Source: Aureococcus anophagefferens (lineage: Eukaryota > Sar > Pelagophyceae > Pelagomonadales > Pelagomonadaceae). Taken from it: a stretch of DNA of 64,000 nucleotides. Positions 45,294-53,859 of the stretch are shown one piece after another. The notes under the pieces were generated by a model, which saw only the letters and a program-made list of their open reading frames with translations, had not been told where the DNA came from and ran no database searches. The stretch is from positions 1,771,976 through 1,835,975 of the forward strand of contig NW_008705561.1 in assembly GCF_000186865.1 (NCBI RefSeq). The letters are read 5' to 3'. The translations under genes and the position numbers were made by a program. The stretch's first letter is position 1. Every line of letters starts with the position of its first letter.

Positions 45294-48200
45294 ATGGTCG
45301 TGCGCGTGTTCGTAATCGTCGGCATGGTCGCCGTACGCGCCCAGAAGGAGGCGCCGGCCCACGCGGGACCCCCGCTCCTCGCCGAGTGCCTGGCGGATCC
45401 GTCGCGCGCCCAGGCGGGCGTGTCCGGCGCGGGCTGCCCGCCCGCCGACTCGCCGGCGGCCGCGGCCTACCTCGCCTACGTCAACGCGCCCCCGCGGGCG
45501 GCGGCCCCCGCGGCGGCGGACCGGCAGCTCTACGCCTGGGACAACACGGGCCGGTCCTGCCCCATGTTCAGCGACGGCCGCGTCTCCGAGCCGCAGTGGA
45601 ACCTGCAGAACTGCACGAACCACCGGAAGAACAGCTGCTGCCGCCAGGCGGACGTCACGGCGGCCTTCTCCGAGCTCGGGAGCGCGAACCTCATGCTCGA
45701 CGCCGGCGTGGGCTCCGTCTGCACGCAGATCGTGACGGCGCTCATGTGCCACTTTTGCGCCTACGACCAGTCGGACTGGTACGACGCGTCCGCGAGCGCC
45801 TCCTCCTCGAGCGGCGCGCTGGCGTCGGGCCACAAGGCCGTCACGGTCTGCAAGAGCATGTGCGACCGCGTGCACTACCACTGCGCCGGCGCCTTCTACA
45901 ACGGCGTCCTGCTGAGCGACGCGTTCTCCGACGGCACGGAATTCTGCGAGGCGAACAACTTCGAGGTCTACAACGACGGCTCCTACTCGACCGGCGGCCC
46001 CTGTTTCGGCGTGTTCAGCGACCCCTGGGACATCCCCTGGCTCTACAGCGCCCGCCGGCGCCTCGGCGACGGGGACGCGGCGGAACGCGCCGGGGACGCG
46101 CGCCTCGGCGACGGGGACGCGGCCGCGGGCGCCGGGGACGCGCGCCGGCGCCTCGGCGGCGGGGACGACGCGCCGCCCCCGGCCCGGAGCGCCGCCGCCG
46201 CCGCGCGGCCGCGGCTCGCCGCCGCCGCCGCCGCCGCCGCGGCGCTCGGCGGCCGCGGCGGCGTCGCCGCGCTCCTGCTGCTCGGCGCCGGCGCGCGCGC
46301 CGAGGAGGTCCAGCACTGCCCCTACTTCAACAACCGCGCGCCGCGGCCCGAGTGGGGCCTGACGAACTGCACGTGGCACCGGCCCATGAGCTGCTGCGGC
46401 GCCTCCGAGGAGGCGAGCCTCGTCGCGGGCCTCGAGGACTTACACGTCCAGGGCGAGTCGCTCGAGTGCCAGCAGCTCCTCAACTACCTCGTCTGCTGGC
46501 CCTGCCACGGGAACCAGATGGAGTTCTACGACCTCGAGTCGAACCGCCTGTCCGTCTGCGCGTCCTACTGCGACGCCATCTACGCCAACTGCGCGGGCGC
46601 GCGCTTCAAGGGCGCGACGATGGCCGACTACTTCGACTCGGGCGACGACTTCTGCGGCATGCTCCACGCGGACGTCGTCGACGACGCGAACGACGACGGC
46701 GCGTCGTGCCTCCGGCTCTACGACGGCGCCTGCACGGCCCCGGACTGGCGCTTCATGCCCAAGCTCAAGAGCGGCGCGTCGGCCGCGCGGCCGGCGCTCG
46801 CCGCCGCGGCGCTCGCCGCCGCGGCCGCCGCGCTGCTCGCCGCGGGCGCCGGCGGCGCGCCGCGGCGCCGCCGCCGCCGCGGCCCCGCGCGCGTCGCGCT
46901 CGCCGCGCTCGCCGCGCTCGCCGCGCCGGCGCCCGCGGGCGCGAGCGTGACGACGGCCCAGGTCCTGCGCTGGGCCGCGGCCGTCGGCGACGAGCTCAAG
47001 AACGCGTCGCGCGACGTCCTGCTCCGCGACGAGATCCAGGCCGTCTACGACGCCGCGAACTACACCTACACGTCCTACAACGGCACGGCCGAGGCCGAGA
47101 AGCTCGCGGACCGCCTCTACGAGGCCAAGACCTTCGTCGAGGACGTCGTCACGGACTTCAAGGCCGAGCTCAAGGCCGCCTACGGCCGCCGCGACGACGC
47201 CGCGGTCGGCGACGACCTCAAGCCCTGCAAGGGCGCGTGCGAGCCCGACGGCACGGGCGGCGCGGGCTGCGCGTCGACGTGCTACTACGACGTGGACCTC
47301 GCGCTGCCCCCCGACATCGAGTACAGCAACCGCTACAAGCAGAAGGTGTCGCCCTCGAAGTGGTGCGCGAAGATGCCCGACGAGGAGCTCCGGACCCTCG
47401 ACGCGAAGCGGACCATCGCCTGGACCCAGGACGCGACCCTGGAGGCCTGGCTCGAGGCCAAGTGGGCGCACCAGGAGCAGTGGCACTACATCGTCTTCGG
47501 CGCGCCCGACGGCGTCATCCGCCAGTTCCCGGGCTCCGCGCGCCCGACGAACGCCGCGGGCATGCCCATGGACTACGACCCGCGGCTCCGGCCCTGGTAC
47601 CTCGCGCCCACGGGCGGGCCCAAGGACGTGGTCATCGTCATCGACGCGTCCTACTCCATGGACGAGGGGCGGCGGCTGGACCGCGCGAAGCGCATCGCGA
47701 AGTCGCTCCTGCTCACGCTCACGGTCGAGGACTACGTCGGCGTCGTCGAGGCCAAGCAGGGCTACTGGGGCTACTGGAACCAGTGGGAGTGGCGCCAGCC
47801 GACGGAGCTCGGCTGCGTCGACGACGCCATGTTCCCCGCGACGACGTCGGTCCGCGTGGACCTCGGCGGGAAGATCGACGGCATCAAGACCGACGGCGGC
47901 ACGTGCGTCGAGGACGCCATGGCCCTCGCTAGGAGCCTGCTGGACAAGTACCGATCCTTCCGGGGCGGCTGCCAGGAGTACATCATCTACATCGGCGACG
48001 GCGACGACTACGACGCCATGGGATCGACGTCGGGCACCGCGCGCAAGGCTGCCTGCGGCTACTGGGACTGCTGCCCGTGCGGCGACAACTGCTGCTACAC
48101 CTGCTGGATCCCCTGCGACAAGCAGGACTACGAGTACGAGTACAGCCACGCGGCGACCTACGCCGCGGAGCTCCTCGACGACGAGGGCATCAACACGATC

Positions 48201-50792
48201 ACCTACAGCGTCAAGGACGACGAGAAGCGGAACCCGCTCTCGTGCGTCGCCATGGCCGGCGGCGGCTTCCACCAGAGCTACGACGACGCGGCGCACGACG
48301 TCAACACCTTCGCGCTCCTCGCCGAGTGGCTCGACTACCTGCGGCAAAAGTCCGAGGACGAGGGCCAGGAGTGGACGTCGTCCTACATCGACCTCACGGG
48401 CAGCGGCCTCATCGCGAGCCTCTGCGAGAGCGTCTACCTCGACGACGGCTCCTTCCTGGGCGTCGCCATGAGCTCGCTGAGCCTCGAGCAGACGGAGAAG
48501 CTGCTCCTGAACGACATCTGGGGCACGGCCTACGCGTTCATGGTCGACGTCGAGGGCGAGGCCATGATCCACCCGCGGCTCACGCCGCCGTCGCACCTCG
48601 CCGCGTCGCCCCTCTTCCCGGACATCGAGTCGCTCGAGACCTACAACGGCTTCCCGGCCGAGTTCCTCCAGGCGCGCGACGACATGGTCCACTCGCGGGC
48701 CGGCGCGGCGAAGATGACGACGCGCCAGCTCCGGCCGCGCGGCGGCGTGCTCGACGGCGTCATGGTCGTCGAGGACGAGGTCGAGTACTTCTGGGCGCCC
48801 GTGCCGGACAGCGAGTACGTCGTCGGCTACGTGCTCGCGACGCCCGACGACGTCCACTACCGCGTGCCCGTGGAGCCGCCGGCGCACTGGGGCGTGACGA
48901 ACCACATGACGAACTACCTCCACAAGTTGCTGGACTACGAGACGCTCGGCGCGCTCGGCGACGCGACGCTCGCCCAGGCCTTTCTCGATCTGGACGTCCA
49001 GAAGGACGGCGTCTTCGGGGGCATCTCCTACAACGGCATCTGGGTCACGGGCGCGCACTCCGTCGTGACGCTCGCGGAGCGGTCGCTCTGCGCGCCGGAC
49101 GAGTTCACGCAGCTCGATTTAGACGACCTGCTCCTACCGACGGCGCACGGCGACCTCAACGAGGACCGCGACGCGACCGTGGGCTGGCGCGACTGCGACT
49201 CGGGGTCGTTCATGCACGAGCGGGCCTTCGCGGACGTCGAATTGACCTTGGCCATCGAGGAGCCGTGGCTCGCGCGCGACATGTCCGGCGACTACGGCTC
49301 CTTCGCCATCACGGGCATCGGCACGGCGAGCGGCAGCTTCCGCTTCTACCCGGGCTACCAGCTCTACCGCGGCTTCGACCCGACGGTGCGGCCCTGGTAC
49401 TACGCGGCGGTGGCGAACAAGGACGCGCTCGCGATCTCGACGCCCTACACGGCGGCCGCGGGCGAGGGCATCTACGTGACCATCTCCGCGACGATCTTCG
49501 AGGGCGCGCCGGACTGCGCCGAGTCCGCGACCATGGGCCACGACGGCGGCTGCGCGTGCGCCGACGGCTCCGACTGCGAGAGCGGCGTCTGCGCGGCGAC
49601 GGGCACGTGCACGTCCGTGTGGAAATCAAATCTTCAACCCGACTTCAATGTGCGCATATGCGACCGTTTCGACGCGAGGCTTTCTGTTGTGCCTCGAGAA
49701 CTCGATGAGAGCAATCGATTCGTCCAAAAATCAGCCGAATCGACGTCGATTTGACCGAGATAGAGTTCTGAAGTTTGGTGGGGACCCCCCAAACCAGTGG
49801 TTGGAATCCACACAGGTGCACGTCCGTGCGCGTCGAGGCCGTCGCCATGGGCGCGCGCTTCTACGACGCCTTCCACGACCGCATGCACGAGCTCACGGAG
49901 GGCGCGTGCTCCGATGCCGTCGCGACGGATTCCAGCTCGACGGCGCGGCGCTGCTACCTCGTCGACACGGCGGGCTACGCGATCTGGAGCCCCCACTTCG
50001 CCGCGCTGGACATCTACGACACGCGGTCCTTCCAGTCCGTGCCCCTGGCCCGCACGGAGGGCAAGGTCTTCTCCGCGCTCGAGGCGCTCGGCGTCTTCGT
50101 GCGCCACAGCGAGATCCTGTACCAGGGCACGTGCACGAAGACGCCGTCGTACCTCATGGACAGCGTCACGACCAGTGTCGGCGCAGGGGTCCCTACGTAC
50201 GCGCCTCTCCGTAGCCCCTTCCTGATCCTATGGACCCATGACGTATTCGCCTGCGCAGGTCACCGCCGACGGCGCGTTCCCGCCGGCCGAGGAGGTCGAC
50301 GCGCACTACCCGGGCTCGCCGAGCTTGGGCTACTTCCCGCCCTGGGCGAACACGCACGGCTGCGTCCAGGACGTCGTCTACTACGACCTCGACGAGGACG
50401 CGCTCGCGGCGCAGGCCGACGGCGTCGCGTCGGGCTACATCTCCGGCGCGGGCTGCTACGAGGCCGCGTCCTGGCACTTTGCGCGCGCGCCGGGCACGAA
50501 CGCCTACCTCCTCGTCATCGACGACATCGAGGTCGCGACGACGCCCGAGAGCGCGACGTCCTTCGAGTTCGCGTGCTCCGTCGAAAACGGCCTCTACACG
50601 CCGGGCGCCTACCTCCTCGTCAACGGCTCCTGCGGCATTCTCCACGAGGTGCCCGAGCACCCCATCACTTGCCCGGCGAAGACGGACTACCGACCGACCG
50701 TGCCCGAGTGCGAGGACGACGGCGCCGCGCGCGCCGCGGCCTCGACGGCCGCGGCGCTGCTCGCGCTGCTGCTGGTGATGGCGCGCGGCTAG
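45294..50792 (+). CDS. Giant alpha2-delta-like surface protein: two folate-receptor-like Cys domains, VWA, Cache; three exons
   Basis: Exons 45294-49606, 49816-50164 and 50259-50792; 1731 aa. The upstream in-frame codon at 45264 is TTG, so ATG 45294 is used. A signal peptide comes first, then two Cys-rich modules (about 89-246 and 341-485) with the folate-receptor pattern: NCTNHRKNSCC, MCHFCAYDQSDW and VCKSMCDRVHYHC; and NCTWHRPMSCC, CWPCHGNQMEF, VCASYCDAIYANC. A VWA_N-type region (about 552-770, DPRLRPWYLAP) leads to a VWA domain with the MIDAS VIDASYSMDEG (Asp784, Ser786, Ser788), then Cache-like modules. The C-terminus (TAAALLALLLVMARG) suits a GPI or membrane anchor. VWA_N-VWA-Cache with such an end is the plan of animal voltage-gated Ca2+ channel alpha2-delta subunits. 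Which channel it serves here is unknown. Confidence 0.75.
46055..46170 (+). repeat. Coding minisatellite of about 42 bp
   Basis: Two full copies and one partial copy of a GC-rich unit encode RRLGDGDAA-type repeats between the first Cys-rich module and the internal hydrophobic segment of the alpha2-delta-like protein. The units are in frame. Confidence 0.65.
49607..49815 (+). mobile_element. Introner element, family B, acting as an intron
   Basis: 209-nt first intron of the alpha2-delta-like gene. 8-bp duplication GTGCACGT, followed by tip CCGTGTGGAAATC; right tip GGAATCCACACAG. Donor GT comes from the duplication and acceptor AG from the tip. Removal restores GTCTSVRVEAV in frame. Confidence 0.97.
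50165..50258 (+). other. Short conventional intron of the alpha2-delta-like gene
   Basis: 94-nt GT-AG intron (GTCACG donor, CTGCGCAG acceptor) joining YLMDS to VTADGAF in phase 0; the total coding length of all three exons is then divisible by three. Its body shows no introner similarity, but the first bases GTCACGACC resemble the first exon bases after it, GTCACCGCC. Confidence 0.75.
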
Positions 50793-50826
50793 GCGGGCTA
50801 CAACTGTGCTGTCGGTAAGGGAGTCC

Positions 50827-50991
50827 CCGGCACACTGCTCCCGGACGACCGAGGGAGCTCGGCACACGGCGACTTGTTCGCCGGCGCTCGCCCCGTCCGG
50901 GGACTCCCAGAGGGCGGTCGCGCGCGGCTAGACGGCGCGCGGACTACCGCGGTCAGTGAGGGAAGCGCCCGGCACACTGCTCCCGGACGAC
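50827..50991. repeat. 23-bp direct repeat downstream of the alpha2-delta-like gene
   Basis: CCGGCACACTGCTCCCGGAC(GAC) occurs at 50827-50849 and 50969-50991. Surrounding GGGACTCCC/GGACTCCCAG fragments are also repeated. It lies in the 279-nt convergent 3' region, where no gene is visible. Confidence 0.7.
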
Positions 50992-51071
50992 AGAGAGGAC
51001 TCCCAGGAGGATATCTAGCGCGCTCCGCGGGACGACGGAGGGGGGTCGCGCGCGCGGGCCCGCGGGGCCGC

Positions 51072-51401
51072 CTACTTGCGGCGCTCGTCGTACTCGGCGA
51101 AGAAGTCCGAGTCGGAGTCGGGCTGGTCCTTGGCCCAGTTGTAGTAGAGCCAGAAGAACGAGCCGAAGACGAGCGTCAGCACCGTCGTCTCGCGGCCGTC
51201 GTCGATGCCGAGCACGAGGCCCGTGCCCTCGGACTGGCCGCCGGCGAGCGCGGCGAAGGGCGTGAAGGCCGCGGCGGCGGCGGCGAAGGAGACGGGCTTG
51301 GGCGCCGAGATCTTGGGCGCGGACACGGTCCGCTTCGCCTGCGTCGGCGCGAGCGCCGACGAGCACGCGAGCAGGGTGGCGACGAGGACGGACTTGAACA
51401 T
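51072..51401 (-). CDS. psbW: Plastid thylakoid PsbW-like protein
   Basis: 109 aa from the ATG at 51401. A bipartite presequence: signal-like MFKSVLVATLLACSSALAP (close to the ASAFAP-type stramenopile plastid signal, though with Leu where Phe is usual), a basic/Ser/Pro transit region, then FTPFAALAGG, typical before a thylakoid-inserted mature part. The mature part EGTGLVLGIDD, one membrane helix (about 72-88, TTVLTLVFGSFFWLYYN) and an acidic tail (SDSDFFAEYDE) fit photosystem II PsbW, a one-span subunit stabilising the PSII complex. Other one-span thylakoid proteins are possible. Confidence 0.55.
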   Translation of the reverse strand: MFKSVLVATLLACSSALAPTQAKRTVSAPKISAPKPVSFAAAAAAFTPFAALAGGQSEGTGLVLGIDDGRETTVLTLVFGSFFWLYYNWAKDQPDSDSDFFAEYDERRK

Positions 51402-52037
51402 GGTGCGAGGCGGGGCCTGCGGGCGGGGCGGCGCCGTGAGCCGCGTGCGGGGCGCCCCGGGGGGCGGCGAGCCGCCGGCGCGCGGCGGCGAGCGCTTGGG
51501 ATTGGATTTCGCGCGGAGAGCGCTGCGGCTCGGCCCCCGGCTCGTTTTTCGGTGCGAAATCGGTGCGCGCACGCGTGGACCGTTGCGACAAAGCTCTCAC
51601 GGCGTCCTCTATCTCACGGCGACTACGTCGCGTAGCTTTCCACGCTGATGTACATACGCTTGCACTGAGTGGAAGGGCAGCGGATCGCGATCGAGGCGCG
51701 GGCGAGCCGCGCGCCGCTCCGCCACAGCCGGGGCTCGGCCGTCCACAACTCGGGAGCGCCTCGCGCCTTGTCCCGAAGACGCCCAATCCTCCCGCGCGCC
51801 TCGGCCGCCAGACCGGGCACGTCGGTTCTCGCGTCACACCATTTGCGCGAGGTTCCTGCTGGGCGTGCGGCCTGCGGCGGTCTTGCTCGGCGGCGCGTTC
51901 GCGGCGAGGGACGAGTCCCGGGCCCACTTCGTCGGCGGTCCGCGCCGGCGTCCTTGGGAACCGACGGGAAGAGAAGAACGCCCGCGCGCGCACATCCCAA
52001 AACCACCCCCTCCCGCGCAGGCGCGCCGCTCGTCCTC
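51402..52037. other. Long divergent intergenic region
   Basis: 636 nt between the PsbW-like and PP2C genes. An open frame runs into the PP2C gene from 51669 but has no conserved features before the ATG at 52038, so I treat it as promoter and 5' leader. GC content dips near 51590-51670. No RNA gene is seen. Confidence 0.5.
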
Positions 52038-53093
52038 ATGGCGGCGAACAACGACGCGGCGGCGCTGTCGAAGCAGCGGCGGCGGCTGAGCGTGCAGAGC
52101 GACAGCAAGTTCATCGAGGGCGTGGAGAACATGGACATCTCCGGCGGCGGCAAGGCGCGGCGGCAGAGCATCCAGATCCGCGAGGGCGAGGCGGGGAGCC
52201 ACATCAGCCGGCTCTTCGGGCTGAGCAAGAAGGGCTACGCGCCGTACAACCCGCGGAAGAAGAACCAGGACGCGCTGGCCATGGCCGAGGACCCGGCGAC
52301 GGCGACGCAGGCGATCCTCGTTTTGGACGGCCACGGCGAGGCCGGCGACCTCGTGAGTGGCTACTACAAGGAGAAGTACCTCGACGAGGTCTTCGCGCAC
52401 GCGGCGTGGCCCGGCGACGTCGAGGGCATGAAGCGCGCGTCGCGCGACGTGCTGCTCAAGCTCGAGCGCGAGCTCATCGGGAACAAGGCCGTGGACACGG
52501 AGTTCTCCGGGTCGACCTACGTCTTCGCGGCGTTGCGCGGCGGCGCGCTGCTCGTGTCGAACGTCGGCGACTCGCGCGTGACGCTCGGCGTCGAGGTCGA
52601 CGGCGCCATCGTCGCGCGGCCCGTGTCCATAGACCACAAGCCCGACGCGCCGGCCGAGAAGGCGCGCATCCTCGGCGCGGGCGGCCGCGTCTTCGCCGTC
52701 GAGTACGACGACGGCGTCGACGGCCCGCCGCGCGTCTGGCTGGGGCACATGGACGTGCCGGGGCTCGCCATGAGCCGCTCGGTGGGCGACGTCGTCGCCC
52801 ACGCCGCGGGCGTGTCCACGGAGCCCGAGTTCTTCGTCCACCCCGTCTCCCACGAGGACCGCTTCCTCGTCTCCGCCACGGACGGGCTCTGGGAGTTCCT
52901 CACGGACGACGAGGTCGTCGCCATGGTCGCCAAGGTCGCCATGGAGACGGGCAGCCCCAAGGCCTGCGTCGAGGCGCTCGTCGAGGAGTCGAACGCGCGG
53001 TGGATGAAGAACGAGCAGGTCATCGACGACACGACCATCGCCGTCGCCTTCCTCTCCGCGGACCTCGTCGCCGCGGCCACGAACGCCAAGTAG
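52038..53093 (+). CDS. PP2C-type (PPM) protein phosphatase
   Basis: 351 aa. Metal-binding and catalytic motifs of the PPM family are in order: KKNQDALAM, LVLDGHGEAGD (DGHG), SGSTYVFAAL, LLVSNVGDSRV, IDHKPDAPAEKARI, GLAMSRSVGD, LVSATDGLWEFL (SxTDG with metal Asp) and DDTTIAVAF. All metal aspartates are visible, so it should be an active Mg2+/Mn2+ Ser/Thr phosphatase. The first 60 residues are Arg/Ser-rich and may be regulatory. No membrane segment. Confidence 0.92.
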   Translation: MAANNDAAALSKQRRRLSVQSDSKFIEGVENMDISGGGKARRQSIQIREGEAGSHISRLFGLSKKGYAPYNPRKKNQDALAMAEDPATATQAILVLDGHGEAGDLVSGYYKEKYLDEVFAHAAWPGDVEGMKRASRDVLLKLERELIGNKAVDTEFSGSTYVFAALRGGALLVSNVGDSRVTLGVEVDGAIVARPVSIDHKPDAPAEKARILGAGGRVFAVEYDDGVDGPPRVWLGHMDVPGLAMSRSVGDVVAHAAGVSTEPEFFVHPVSHEDRFLVSATDGLWEFLTDDEVVAMVAKVAMETGSPKACVEALVEESNARWMKNEQVIDDTTIAVAFLSADLVAAATNAK

Positions 53094-53165
53094 GCGTCCC
53101 TCCCCTTTTGCCCGCGGAGCCGCGCATATCCCCGCTCCCCCCGAGATTCGTTCGCCCCCTTATAG

Positions 53166-53627
53166 TTACGTCGGGGGAAACACGGGCGCCCAGAACTGGC
53201 CGGGCTGCGCGGCCCGGAGCTCCGCGAGCGCGGCGCGCCAGCACGACGTCCCCGACGCGCGGACGACGCCCCGCGCGACGAGGTCGCCGTCGCCGGCGTA
53301 GCGCGCGTAGTCCGCCGCGATCTTCTTCGCGAGCGCGGACTTGGCCTCGGGGTCGTTGCACGCGTGCGGGTCGTTCCGGTTGTGGATCGCGCCGTCGGAG
53401 AGCGCGGTGAAGTTCACGAGGATCAGCGGCCGGTCGTCCGCCGGCGGCTTCTTCGGCGCGGGCGCGGGCGCGGGCGCGGGAGCCTTCGCCTTCGTCAGCC
53501 ACTCGTCGTCGCCGCCGTCGGCGACGGGCGCCGCGGGGGGAGCCGGCGCGCCGTGGTCCGCCGGCAGCGCCGTCACCGCCCAGTCGTCCTCGTCGTCCGC
53601 ATCCTCCCAGCTTTCGAGCTCGGCCAT
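53166..53627 (-). CDS. Small acidic protein of unknown function
   Basis: 153 aa. The N-terminus MAELESWEDADDEDDW is reminiscent of acidic Trp-containing starts such as that of eIF3j, but the rest does not match. An Ala-Pro-Lys linker is followed by a probably folded C-terminal domain (RPLILVNFTALSDGAIHNRN, KSALAKKIAADYARYA, SCWRAALAELRAA). Convergent with PP2C. Confidence 0.5.
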   Translation of the reverse strand: MAELESWEDADDEDDWAVTALPADHGAPAPPAAPVADGGDDEWLTKAKAPAPAPAPAPKKPPADDRPLILVNFTALSDGAIHNRNDPHACNDPEAKSALAKKIAADYARYAGDGDLVARGVVRASGTSCWRAALAELRAAQPGQFWAPVFPPT

Positions 53628-53859
53628 CTGTGTCGCAGCGGTTGTGCTAGCAGCGGCGTGAGAATCCGAGCTGCGCTACTGCCTTGACGGCGCGAGCTTG
53701 CAAAGCTGGGAGGACGCGATGCTTGTCCTTGCGCCTCATGCGATGCTGTGGCAAAAAAATGTTTAGCATTGCACTTGGTATCACTTCTTCAACCAAGGAG
53801 TTTCACAAAAAACGAGGCAAGGCGCTGGCCCTCCGCTGCGTGCTCTCTCCGCAGCGGCG

